The translations under genes were made by a program, and so were the position numbers. 10,052 nucleotides of DNA from CAYREE01 sp964423225 (lineage in GTDB: Archaea; Altiarchaeota; Altiarchaeia; IMC4; SCGC-AAA252-I15). Positions 1 through 5,819 of the stretch are shown here, in pieces; positions within the stretch are counted from its first letter, which is position 1, and every line of letters begins with the position of its first letter. Under the pieces are notes generated by a model. The model made no database searches. It worked only from the letters and a program-made list of their open reading frames with translations, and was not told the DNA's origin. The stretch is from NCBI GenBank assembly GCA_964423225.1, contig CAYREE010000083.1:1-10052 (forward strand). The letters run 5' to 3'.

Positions 1-132
1 TGTAGTGCATTCATCAAAGGCGAACAGATAGATGTTGGATTTTCAGACTCGAAAAAAATAGTGAGATATAATGGCGATGCAATAGACATAGGCATAATAA
101 AAAAGGGATTACTCAAACGAAAGACTAGTTGA
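1..132 (+). CDS. 3' end of an unidentified plus-strand gene (partial)
   Basis: An open frame runs from the first base of the window to a TGA at 130-132 and gives 43 C-terminal residues, beginning CSAFIKGEQIDVG and ending LLKRKTS. The start lies outside the window. The peptide is mixed polar and hydrophobic with a lysine-rich basic tail, and I do not recognise a family. Its stop overlaps by a few bases the stop of the convergent DUF835 gene (TAG complement at 125-127), a compact tail-to-tail arrangement. The frame is open for its whole visible length, but 43 codons could be chance, so confidence is moderate. Confidence 0.5.
   Translation, partial: CSAFIKGEQIDVGFSDSKKIVRYNGDAIDIGIIKKGLLKRKTS
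96..110 (-). terminator. possible T-tract terminator of the DUF835 operon
   Basis: Just past the stop of the minus-strand DUF835 gene the minus strand reads a run of six T (complement of 99-104) within T-rich sequence. Archaeal RNA polymerase often terminates at such tracts without a hairpin. The tract lies inside the convergent partial gene. This is inferred from base composition only. Confidence 0.25.
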
Positions 133-1120
133 TGACATTACATTCCCTGCTTAGTATCACAGCCTCCTGCTCGCTAAGACTCTTAAAATTAACGGGTATT
201 AGAATCTTTGATTGTTTCTCACTAACAAGATCCCGTAAATGCTGTATGAAACTAAGTGTGGGTTTAAAACCATCGTTTGACACCAAGTATTCAAGTCCAT
301 CAATCAAGATGCATGTGCCATCTGCACTCGAAGTGAACCCACTAATCGTAATCGAGATATCAGACAATCCATAAACAGTATTCAATCCTTCATGATCCTT
401 GACATCTGAAAGCCAGTAGAACACAGTATTTTTCAACTCGTATAATTCCTCAAGCTGCCGTGGATTTGTACGGGATATAACTAGCCCGTGACAACCACTC
501 TCTAATGAACTACTGAGGATATTAATAGATTTTTGGGGTATGACACCTTCAACAAGGATATTTTCCTCGTTAACAAGATATATAAAACCTGGCTTCAATG
601 GCACATTCGACAAGTCAATGACCGAAGCACCATGCATTATAGACCGTTCCCTGGAGAACAATGCTCCACGCTCTGCCTTAACAAGATCCAACTCCTGCAT
701 AATAGACTCTCGTTCATGCTCTATGCGAACCTCTAACGCCTCAAGTTTACGTTCAGCCTCAATGATCTTGTTCAACTCTTTCTTAGACTTTAACTCCTTT
801 GATACTACGACCTCCTCTTCCGCCTCTAATTCTTTCTGTTGTTCAAACAGGCTTTTCTCCTGATCCCATACCATCTCACTTTCACTGATAATCTTTTCTA
901 ACTCCCCCCTATATTCAGCTTCCTGAGCCTTCAATGCCTTATAACTGTCAGAATCATAGGATAAACCTTCTACTTCAGCCCGATGCTCATCAGAGATAAT
1001 ATCTTTTATCCCATCTTCTTTAGCAGCCTTTTTCCTTAATAACCTACCCTCATAGTCAGCAAGCTTCTTCTCAAGTTTAGAGATAGTATCCTGCCTCGAC
1101 TGCAACCGCTTCTCAAGCAA
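125..1120 (-). CDS. coiled-coil protein with C-terminal DUF835 domain
   Basis: This is a 331-residue protein. Residues 1-160 are almost entirely charged coiled coil (E/K/R/L-rich heptads). Residues about 175-331 look like DUF835: a KPGFIYLV start, the GLVISRTNPRQL strand-loop, a YWLS block, the strongly typical ILIDGLEYLV segment (271-280), then a helix with QHLRDLV and a strand ILIPV. DUF835 has no settled biochemical role; I know it mainly from euryarchaeal proteins, often joined to signalling or coiled-coil parts. No membrane helix is seen. The start is a TTG at 1120 preceded by AGGAGG with a 7-base spacer. An in-frame TAA lies just upstream, so this frame cannot extend far. The coiled coil continues directly from the upstream gene in another frame, so the two may be one frameshifted gene of about 460 residues. 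Confidence 0.8.
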   Translation of the reverse strand: MLEKRLQSRQDTISKLEKKLADYEGRLLRKKAAKEDGIKDIISDEHRAEVEGLSYDSDSYKALKAQEAEYRGELEKIISESEMVWDQEKSLFEQQKELEAEEEVVVSKELKSKKELNKIIEAERKLEALEVRIEHERESIMQELDLVKAERGALFSRERSIMHGASVIDLSNVPLKPGFIYLVNEENILVEGVIPQKSINILSSSLESGCHGLVISRTNPRQLEELYELKNTVFYWLSDVKDHEGLNTVYGLSDISITISGFTSSADGTCILIDGLEYLVSNDGFKPTLSFIQHLRDLVSEKQSKILIPVNFKSLSEQEAVILSRECNVIN

Positions 1121-1509
1121 TGCTCTTCCTCCTTCTTCATCTTATACTCATTGTGTTTGAAGGATGATTGTTGTTTCCTCAATCCAAGGATCTTCTTATC
1201 CAGTTCACGACGCTTTGCTTCAAGACCATCAGCCTTCCGGTCTAAAACCTGCATATTAGCTTCAAGCATCAAGACATCATCATAAGGAATCATCTTTGTT
1301 CCAGAAAGCCTCTTTTCAAGAGTCTTTCTCTCAGCATCTAAACTCTTCTCCTCCTCAAGAAGCAGTGACTCCTCGATACGAATGTCCTGAGCCCTCCTCT
1401 CAATCTCCTTACGCTCGAAAACAAGATCCTTTCTCCGCTTGACAATAGACTCTCGTCTAAACTTGATCCTCTTAACCCATTCCTCGAATAATTCCTTATT
1501 AAAATCCAT
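1036..1509 (-). CDS. coiled-coil protein, 3' end overlapping and possibly frameshifted
   Basis: This is a 157-residue frame. Residues 1-129 are dense charged coiled coil (EERK-type heptads) with a short break around residues 70-78 (GTKMIPYDD), likely a hinge between two helices. From residue 130 the sequence changes abruptly to a Cys/Ser/Arg-rich tail (HCLRSGCSRGR...). That tail is the out-of-frame reading of the next gene's coiled coil, so it is probably not functional protein. The ATG at 1509 has GGAGTGAG directly upstream (1510-1517), a good SD. The start lies 13 bases after the preceding small membrane-protein gene, so they are likely co-transcribed. Either the protein really ends with this tail and overlaps the DUF835 gene by 85 bases, or one base is missing near 1120-1130 and the two frames form one gene. 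Confidence 0.65.
   Translation of the reverse strand: MDFNKELFEEWVKRIKFRRESIVKRRKDLVFERKEIERRAQDIRIEESLLLEEEKSLDAERKTLEKRLSGTKMIPYDDVLMLEANMQVLDRKADGLEAKRRELDKKILGLRKQQSSFKHNEYKMKKEEEHCLRSGCSRGRILSLNLRRSLLTMRVGY
1128..1133 (-). promoter_or_regulatory. strong Shine-Dalgarno site for the DUF835 gene
   Basis: The minus strand reads AGGAGG seven bases before the TTG start at 1120. It lies inside the 3' part of the overlapping upstream coiled-coil gene. It is the best SD match seen in the window. It decides the unusual TTG start, or could act as a stimulator if the junction is a programmed -1 frameshift. Confidence 0.65.
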
Positions 1510-1522
1510 CTCACTCCATGAA

Positions 1523-1699
1523 TCAATCGTTTTTAAATATTCCTATAACCGTCATAATAGCCAATATAACAATACCAATCTGAATAGGAAGATGATTAAC
1601 TGCTAACGTATCGCTTACCCAAGGGACACCATAAATATAGGCCAGATATAAGAGGATTAAAGCCACACCACCATCAATCGCATTGCCGATAAGACCCAT
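1523..1699 (-). CDS. small two-helix membrane protein
   Basis: From the ATG at 1699 this encodes 58 residues (MGLIGNAIDGG...). A first hydrophobic segment at about 9-27 is rich in Ala, Ile, Leu and Tyr. A short polar loop (SDTLAVNHLP) separates it from a second segment at about 38-55, which is followed by the short charged tail KND. An in-frame TTG at 1723 would add eight residues, but no SD supports it and the ATG is preferred. It sits between another small membrane protein and the coiled-coil genes in a tight minus-strand operon. No family is recognised. The context suggests it could anchor or partner the cytoplasmic coiled-coil/DUF835 protein, but this is only inference. Confidence 0.6.
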   Translation of the reverse strand: MGLIGNAIDGGVALILLYLAYIYGVPWVSDTLAVNHLPIQIGIVILAIMTVIGIFKND

Positions 1700-1738
1700 G
1701 TTAAATAGATAAAAAATAGCCAAATAAATACAGAAACA

Positions 1739-1951
1739 TTAATAATCCGGTTTTTTTGTCTTTGCCACCGGTTTTACACCCATTGCCTTATAGACTACAT
1801 GGTATAATATCAAGACTATCCATAAACCTATGGAGAATTGCATTCCAATAAAGAAACTATAAATGCTAAGACCAGCCAAAACGAATATAATCAGTCCAAC
1901 AACAATAGAAATGAGAAAAGTCCGTTTAATAACCCGTTTCAAACCATTCAT
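1739..1951 (-). CDS. small two-helix membrane protein, first gene of the DUF835 operon
   Basis: From the ATG at 1951 this encodes 70 residues. A basic N-terminus (MNGLKRVIKR) precedes two hydrophobic segments at about 11-32 and 37-55. The tail is very basic (KPVAKTKKPDY), so both ends are predicted cytoplasmic by the positive-inside rule. The frame stays open upstream to 2095, but that extension would run through the tRNA-Arg gene on the opposite strand, so I start at the internal ATG. A TATA-like element at 1979-1986 lies about 30 bases upstream, giving a short or absent leader. No family is recognised. It leads the operon of two small membrane proteins and the coiled-coil/DUF835 genes. Confidence 0.6.
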   Translation of the reverse strand: MNGLKRVIKRTFLISIVVGLIIFVLAGLSIYSFFIGMQFSIGLWIVLILYHVVYKAMGVKPVAKTKKPDY

Positions 1952-1978
1952 AACAAATAAAAAATGGTTCCAACAGAA

Positions 1979-1986
1979 TATAAATA
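1979..1986. promoter_or_regulatory. TATA-like element shared by the tRNA-Arg and the divergent operon
   Basis: The plus strand reads TATAAATA within an A-T stretch that is also TATA-like on the minus strand (TATTTATA). It lies about 40 bases before the tRNA-Arg (plus), giving a leader of roughly 14 bases, and about 30 before the ATG at 1951 (minus). One element could serve both directions. This is a sequence match only. Confidence 0.45.
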
Positions 1987-2060
1987 AAGCATTCGATAAA
2001 GATATACCCCACTCAACATACGGGCCCGTAGGGTAGTCTGGACATCCTGGGGGACTTCGG

Positions 2061-2149
2061 AGAACTTTTAGTAAAAGTTCACAAAAAGGGACCATCTTCG
2101 GCTAGTACCTCGATGGCCCGGTGACAAGAGAAAAACATGGTTCGAGGAG
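2061..2149 (+). other. archaeal tRNA intron with canonical bulge-helix-bulge
   Basis: The splice region folds exactly as the archaeal endonuclease requires. The central 4-bp helix is CTTC (2055-2058) with GAGG (2144-2147). The three-base bulges are GGA (2059-2061) and AGA (2148-2150), with cuts after the second base of each. The outer helix is the anticodon stem and the inner helix is GAAC (2062-2065) with GTTC (2140-2143). The intron body also holds a bulged stem-loop (GGG-A-CCATC at 2088-2096 with GATGGCCC at 2112-2119) and a perfect hairpin at 2062-2080 that competes with the inner helix. I see no box C/D pair that would make it a guide RNA. Confidence 0.9.
2062..2080 (+). repeat. perfect 8-bp inverted repeat in the tRNA intron
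   Basis: GAACTTTT (2062-2069) and AAAAGTTC (2073-2080) are perfect complements around the loop AGT. The first four bases are the same ones that form the inner helix of the splicing motif, so the two structures exclude one another. Confidence 0.8.
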
Positions 2150-2184
2150 ATCCCCTGACCTGGGTTCGAATCCCAGCGGGTCCG

Positions 2185-2233
2185 TCGGCCGAGTTTCCGG
2201 CCGGGAAAGGAGCAGCATGCGCTAACGCTTAGC
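2185..2233 (+). other. GC-rich structured island after the tRNA, possible RNA element
   Basis: In otherwise A-T-rich intergenic DNA this stretch is markedly GC-rich. It contains two perfect hairpins: CGGCCG (2186-2191) with CGGCCG (2198-2203) around a six-base loop, and GCTAA (2221-2225) with TTAGC (2229-2233) around a three-base loop. Between them lies GGAAAGGAGCAGC, which resembles the tip of SRP RNA helix 8. The flanking pairing that SRP RNA needs is absent. It could be a processed 3' trailer of the tRNA, a small RNA or a remnant. Function is not assignable. Confidence 0.35.
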
Positions 2234-2267
2234 TATCCTGTGACATGACAAAAGATATGGAATTGGT

Positions 2268-3059
2268 TTAGATTTCCAGTGGGAATATTAATCCATCGTC
2301 TTTTGTTGGAACCGAGATTCCTTCTATGAATTTGTCTTTGAATGATCTAATTGAAAATGTTATCTTGTCTGCAATACAGTCATTGCATACTATTTCTGGT
2401 TGCGTTGATATTTTCTTGAAATTTGGAGCCCAAGGATTAGACTCCCATTCGAATGTCCCTTTGGCAAAATATGCTATATTCGCAGTTTTTCCGCATTTAT
2501 TGCAGTTTCCATTGATTCCATTTAGCCAGTTTTCTACACGTGAATGGATCTCATTAATGTATTTATCGCCAGACATTTTTTCTAATGGAGAATAGGAATA
2601 GATGAATGATCCGCGCTTATCCTCGAGGTCGGGATAAAAGACGACAAGCTTTCCCTTGAAATTGATGAAATATTTCTTGAATTCTTCAACCATGTGTTCC
2701 CTACAAAAAGGCTTTGAGTTTACTCCCCACTCCACCCCCAATTTATTCTTTACATCATAGCAGATTTTTTCTCCCATACTCTTTTTTCCGCAGACCGTAC
2801 ACTTCTTCCCTTCCAGTTTCGCATTTATAAACTTGTAGAACAGCCATAGGAAACCATAGACAACGACCATGGTTTTATTGAAGTTCGGGCTGAAAGTATA
2901 CCATGGATCGCCTGGAGCCAATGTACTTTTTCCAGAGATAATAAATGCTAAGACTGCTGTGATCGCCAAAGAGGCGGATATACCAATAAATATCTGGAAA
3001 AAATCGATCCCTCCGATATTGTTCTTTCTTAAACCTTGAAGTGATACAGAAGAATCCAT
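2268..3059 (-). CDS. membrane-anchored protein with two zinc-ribbon-like cysteine clusters
   Basis: This is a 263-residue protein. Two membrane segments at about 20-42 and 63-79 are followed by a basic stretch and a long, probably cytoplasmic domain. It carries two likely metal sites: CTVCGKK (C87, C90) with C100, C119 and H122 (CREH) nearby, and CNKCGKT (C186, C189) with CNDC (C225, C228). Each looks like a zinc ribbon whose knuckles are far apart, and the similarity suggests an internal duplication. I recognise no named family, and no catalytic motif is visible. The ATG at 3059 has a TATA-like box at 3092-3101, about 37 bases upstream. It lies 78 bases after pyrC on the same strand but probably has its own promoter. 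It converges on the tRNA-Arg. Confidence 0.75.
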   Translation of the reverse strand: MDSSVSLQGLRKNNIGGIDFFQIFIGISASLAITAVLAFIISGKSTLAPGDPWYTFSPNFNKTMVVVYGFLWLFYKFINAKLEGKKCTVCGKKSMGEKICYDVKNKLGVEWGVNSKPFCREHMVEEFKKYFINFKGKLVVFYPDLEDKRGSFIYSYSPLEKMSGDKYINEIHSRVENWLNGINGNCNKCGKTANIAYFAKGTFEWESNPWAPNFKKISTQPEIVCNDCIADKITFSIRSFKDKFIEGISVPTKDDGLIFPLEI

Positions 3060-3091
3060 ATTAAATTGTTATAATCCATCATTACATGGAC

Positions 3092-3101
3092 ATATAAAAA
3101 A
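3092..3101 (-). promoter_or_regulatory. TATA-like box of the zinc-ribbon membrane protein gene
   Basis: The minus strand reads TTTTTTATAT about 37 bases before the ATG at 3059, which would give a leader of about 10 bases. Its T-run could alternatively belong to the pyrC terminator. The match is by composition and spacing only. Confidence 0.35.
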
Positions 3102-3106
3102 GATAT

Positions 3107-3125
3107 GAATAAAAGAAGAAAAACC
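3107..3125 (-). terminator. T-rich terminator after pyrC
   Basis: Within the 31 bases after the pyrC stop the minus strand reads GGTTTTTCTTCTTTTATTC. The T clusters have no hairpin, the usual form of an archaeal terminator. This supports ending the pyr operon here rather than running on into the next gene. Confidence 0.4.
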
Positions 3126-3137
3126 TTTTAAGATGGA

Positions 3138-4325
3138 TTATTCAAAACAGACTTCTGAACCTTTGCTTTGAGTATTCACTTCTTCGTCAGCATATACAAT
3201 ATTACCATTAACTATCGTTGTTTCAGGCCATCCTTGTAGTTCCCAGCCTGTGTAGGGTGACCATCCGCATTTTGTATATAGTTTTTCGACTTTCTTTTTC
3301 TTTTTCATGTCAACGACAACCAGGTCCGCATCATATCCAACCTTGATGATTCCCTTATTTTTGATTCCGAATATCTTGCATGGATTATCACAGCATATTT
3401 TCACCATTCTTCCAAGGCTTAATCTATCCTTATTTACAGCATCAAGCATTAGGGGTAGAGTAGTCTCAACTCCGGGAATACCATATGTGGTAGTAGATTC
3501 TTTTTCTGATATGAGATGTGGGGCATGGTCTGATCCTATCGTATCTATTAATCCCCAGTCTAATGCTTTCCATAAAGCACTTCTGTCAGCCTCTGTATTA
3601 AGAGATGGTTTAACCTCTAAGAGTGGATCATCGGTTTTTGAAAGTAGTAGGTGATGCGGGGTAACTTCAATACTGATATTCTCACTTTTATTCTCTCTAA
3701 GCCATTCTAATTCGCTAGCCATGCTAATATGAGCCAGATGCAGTTTTTTCCCCGTCTTTTCAGCAAGCGCTACAGCAGTCTCAACTGTCTTTCCTTCTGC
3801 ATGAACCATGACCATCCGGGATGCTTCAAATGCATTCTCAAGCTGTTCTAGGTCGTCAACCTTCATATCTCCTGTCGAATCATTTAGAAATATTTTAGTG
3901 GAAGCGATATTCTCTGCCTCTTTAATCTCATCCAGATTACTTTCAGACAATCCGATGTGAAAACCATAGTTTACAATTGATTTTTCAGAATACTCTCTTC
4001 GTTTTTCATCCAAGTCAGTTAGGGTGAGTGTCTGAGGGAAAGTATTAGGCATATCAAGGATCGTTGTTACTCCGCCTGCAGCCGCAGCCTGTGATCCAGT
4101 CCTCACATCTTCTTTATGCGTAAAACCAGGATACCGCATATGAACATGCGTATCAACCAGCCCGGGCAACACAATTTTCTCAGAGCAATCAATGGCCCTG
4201 CAATCACTCCCATAAACATCATTATCCAAGGATGCTATCTTTCCATCAGATATGAGAATATTTGTTTTTTCAATATGTCCGTCAACAAATGCCTGGCAGT
4301 TTTTTAGCAATAATTTTTCTTTCAA
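3138..4325 (-). CDS. pyrC: dihydroorotase (type I)
   Basis: This cytoplasmic zinc amidohydrolase cyclises N-carbamoyl-L-aspartate to dihydroorotate, the third step of UMP synthesis. The 395-residue length is a little under the usual 420-430. The metal and substrate motifs are present in order: DTHVHMR (H60, H62, R64), DMPNT (N94), VMVHAEG (H175), LAHIS (H199), EVTPHHL (222-226), GSDHAPH (D266, the catalytic base) and GIPGVETTLPL (282-291). In HVHMRYPG a tyrosine replaces the usual acidic residue before PG. The start is a TTG at 4325. The frame has an in-frame TAA shortly upstream (the pyrI stop itself), and AAGGAG at 4337-4342 lies 11 bases away. It is the last gene of pyrB-pyrI-pyrC, 15 bases after pyrI. 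Confidence 0.95.
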   Translation of the reverse strand: MKEKLLLKNCQAFVDGHIEKTNILISDGKIASLDNDVYGSDCRAIDCSEKIVLPGLVDTHVHMRYPGFTHKEDVRTGSQAAAAGGVTTILDMPNTFPQTLTLTDLDEKRREYSEKSIVNYGFHIGLSESNLDEIKEAENIASTKIFLNDSTGDMKVDDLEQLENAFEASRMVMVHAEGKTVETAVALAEKTGKKLHLAHISMASELEWLRENKSENISIEVTPHHLLLSKTDDPLLEVKPSLNTEADRSALWKALDWGLIDTIGSDHAPHLISEKESTTTYGIPGVETTLPLMLDAVNKDRLSLGRMVKICCDNPCKIFGIKNKGIIKVGYDADLVVVDMKKKKKVEKLYTKCGWSPYTGWELQGWPETTIVNGNIVYADEEVNTQSKGSEVCFE

Positions 4326-4336
4326 TTTTGCCCGAA

Positions 4337-4342
4337 CTCCTT
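4337..4342 (-). promoter_or_regulatory. SD site of pyrC overlapping the pyrI stop codon
   Basis: The minus strand reads TAAGGAG: the pyrI stop TAA merges with the AAGGAG that precedes the pyrC TTG start by 11 bases. This suggests ribosomes finishing pyrI can restart on pyrC. It supports the TTG start. Confidence 0.6.
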
Positions 4343-4799
4343 AGACTATTTTTATATCTTCGCCAGTAATCGACCGTTCGCAATATATGCACCTCATCTT
4401 GAGGGGATGTTTTTCCTCTACATTAAAGCTTGTCTTCACTGGTTCATGGTTTGTAATACAATTAGGGTTAGTGCACTTGACAATGGATTCGACTTTTTCC
4501 GGAACATTAACATGGAATTTTTCCTCTACCTTGTAGTTTCGGATTATATTTACAGTGGCCTTTGGAGCGAGCACTGAGATTTTATTAATCTCATCGTCGG
4601 TGAGTATCCGGTGGGACATTTTTATCATACCCTTCTTACCCATCTTCTTGCTCTTTAGATTTAATGCAACAGTGATGTTATGCTCGAATTCTTGGGGATT
4701 GATTATCCGTATGATCTTGAAGGTCTGTCTGCTTGGAATATGGTCTATTACGGTTCCTGTCTCTATCGCATGTATCATTATCTGTGTTTTATCCGTCAT
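4341..4799 (-). CDS. pyrI: aspartate carbamoyltransferase regulatory chain
   Basis: From the ATG at 4799 this encodes 152 residues, the usual PyrI length. The N-terminal allosteric domain has the typical ETGTVIDHIP (13-22), where nucleotide effectors (ATP, CTP in the E. coli enzyme) bind. The SHRILTDDEINKI...LAPKATVNIIRNY block leads to the zinc domain with C109, C114, C137 and C140, a Cx4C/Cx2C arrangement very like that of E. coli PyrI. This zinc domain contacts the catalytic chains. The frame extends seven codons upstream to 4820, inside pyrB. I prefer 4799 because an SD (4807-4813) sits seven bases before it and one base separates it from the pyrB stop. Translation is probably coupled to pyrB. 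Confidence 0.96.
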   Translation of the reverse strand: MTDKTQIMIHAIETGTVIDHIPSRQTFKIIRIINPQEFEHNITVALNLKSKKMGKKGMIKMSHRILTDDEINKISVLAPKATVNIIRNYKVEEKFHVNVPEKVESIVKCTNPNCITNHEPVKTSFNVEEKHPLKMRCIYCERSITGEDIKIV

Positions 4800-4800
4800 C

Positions 4801-5724
4801 CTATAGCACCCCCGATACAAGGGCTATGATAGCCTGTCTGACTGGAACACCGTTTCCTGCCTGTCTGAAATAGGCTGCATTCGGTGTGTCATCAAGGTCT
4901 TGGGCAATTTCATCGACTCGTGGAAGCGGATGTAATATCCTAACATCTTTCCTTGCTGAATCGAGTGTTGACAAGTCTATCTGGAAGCATCCCTTGAGCT
5001 TGTTGTATTCGACGGGGTCTGGAAATCGTTCCTTCTGTATACGTGTCATATAGATTATATCCAAGTCCCCGATTATCTCTGACAGATCCTGATGTTCACT
5101 ATAATGGATTTTTTTACGGTCTAGAATATCAAGGTATCCTTTCGACATGCTTAATGCTTTTGGCGAGATGAAATACATTTTGGTTTTAAAATGGCTCATT
5201 GCAATGCATAATGAATGTACTGTCCTACCATATTTCAAATCCCCTATGAATCCAACGTTGAGTCCATCAAGAGTTCCTTTCTCCTTTAGAATTGTATATA
5301 AGTCGATTAATGTCTGTGTTGGATGTTGGTTTGACCCGTCTCCAGCATTTATCACAGGCTTGGAGCTTGCCATTGCCGAATGTCTTGGTGCGCCTTCGAT
5401 CCTGTGCCTTTGTACGATTATGTCTGAATATTGTTCTATCATTTTTATCGTATCCCAGATAGTCTCTCCTTTTGAAGCAGATGTGATCGACTCATCTTCA
5501 AATCCTAAGACATTACCCCCCATCCGCTCCATAGCAGATGTGAAGCTTAGTCTAGTCCGTGTCGATGGTTCATAGAACATAGTGGCTAGAATCTTTCCCT
5601 TCATCAAATCAGGCCTTGGATTCTCTTCTAAGTCTTTAGCAGTAGTTAATATCTTTAATATATCTTCTTTTGACAGGTCGTTTATTGAAATAATATCCTT
5701 ACCAAACAAGTCTGATTCACTCAT
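4801..5724 (-). CDS. pyrB: aspartate carbamoyltransferase catalytic chain
   Basis: It condenses carbamoyl phosphate with aspartate to give N-carbamoyl-aspartate, the committed step of pyrimidine synthesis, in the cytoplasm as a complex with PyrI. At 307 residues it has the family's normal length. Seen motifs include STRTR (54-58, carbamoyl-phosphate loop), SASKGE (82-87, with mobile-loop Lys85), R106, HPTQ (134-137), GDLKYGRTVHS (161-171, with R167), TRIQKERF (R229 and Q231 at the aspartate site) and HPLPR (265-269). All catalytic positions are intact. A TATA-like box at 5748-5754 lies 27 bases before the ATG at 5724, so the mRNA is probably leaderless. It is the first gene of the pyrB-pyrI-pyrC operon. 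Confidence 0.98.
   Translation of the reverse strand: MSESDLFGKDIISINDLSKEDILKILTTAKDLEENPRPDLMKGKILATMFYEPSTRTRLSFTSAMERMGGNVLGFEDESITSASKGETIWDTIKMIEQYSDIIVQRHRIEGAPRHSAMASSKPVINAGDGSNQHPTQTLIDLYTILKEKGTLDGLNVGFIGDLKYGRTVHSLCIAMSHFKTKMYFISPKALSMSKGYLDILDRKKIHYSEHQDLSEIIGDLDIIYMTRIQKERFPDPVEYNKLKGCFQIDLSTLDSARKDVRILHPLPRVDEIAQDLDDTPNAAYFRQAGNGVPVRQAIIALVSGVL
4807..4813 (-). promoter_or_regulatory. SD site of pyrI inside the pyrB 3' end
   Basis: The minus strand reads GGGGGTG seven bases before the ATG at 4799. It decides that start over the in-frame ATG at 4820 and implies coupled translation with pyrB. Confidence 0.6.
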
Positions 5725-5747
5725 CCAATATAAATTAGATAAGAAAC

Positions 5748-5754
5748 TATAAAA
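5748..5754 (-). promoter_or_regulatory. TATA box of the pyrBIC operon
   Basis: The minus strand reads TTTTATA centred 27 bases before the pyrB ATG, so transcription should begin at or near the A of the start codon. A second TATA-like stretch (minus TTATAGAG) lies about 20 bases further upstream. I see no clear operator. Confidence 0.55.
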
Positions 5755-5819
5755 GAGCCTTAGATGACTCTATAACGGCTTAAAAACGGATATCCTGATC
5801 TTGTAGGAAATAAGAGATG

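Larger units (their letters stand above)
2022..2184 (+). tRNA. tRNA-Arg(UCG) with an 89-base intron at 37/38
   Basis: The exons are 2022-2060 and 2150-2184, giving a 74-base mature tRNA. The acceptor stem GGGCCCG pairs with CGGGTCC with one G-U pair, and G73 is the discriminator. The D loop has A14, G18G19 and A20. The anticodon stem GGGGA pairs with TCCCC around the loop CTTCGGA, giving anticodon TCG (reads CGA). The T arm is CTGGG-TTCGAAT-CCCAG and the variable loop is four bases. A20 and C35 fit arginine identity. CCA is not encoded. The 13-22 pair of the D stem is mismatched (T-T). The tRNA supplies arginine at CGA codons after the splicing endonuclease removes the intron. No T-tract terminator follows closely. 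Confidence 0.93.

Noticed and set aside
540..863. Plus-strand open frame opposite the DUF835 gene
   Set aside because: Ser-rich antisense reading of a charged coiled coil, with no start signal.
1338..1526. Open frame on the minus strand over the coiled-coil gene
   Set aside because: Arg/Ser-rich shadow of the coiled-coil gene in another frame. Its start overlaps the end of the preceding gene.
1952..2095. N-terminal extension of the small membrane protein up to 2095 on the minus strand
   Set aside because: It would translate the antisense of the tRNA-Arg 5' exon and intron. The Cys/Pro-rich peptide it gives is unlike the rest, and a good internal ATG at 1951 has a TATA-like box upstream.
2081..2149. 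Box C/D guide RNA inside the tRNA intron
   Set aside because: No RUGAUGA C box was found. The nearest CUGA lies in the 3' exon, not in the intron.
2150..2184. Integration (att) site at the 3' end of tRNA-Arg
   Set aside because: I saw no second copy of the 3' end in the window and no integrase gene nearby.
2185..2233. SRP RNA gene, because of GGAAAGGAGCAGC
   Set aside because: The opposite strand of helix 8 (the CAGG-type side) and helices 5 and 6 are missing; upstream sequence is plainly the tRNA T arm. Kept only as a structured island.
5147..5575. Plus-strand open frame (142 residues) opposite pyrB
   Set aside because: It lies wholly within pyrB, whose catalytic motifs are all intact on the other strand.
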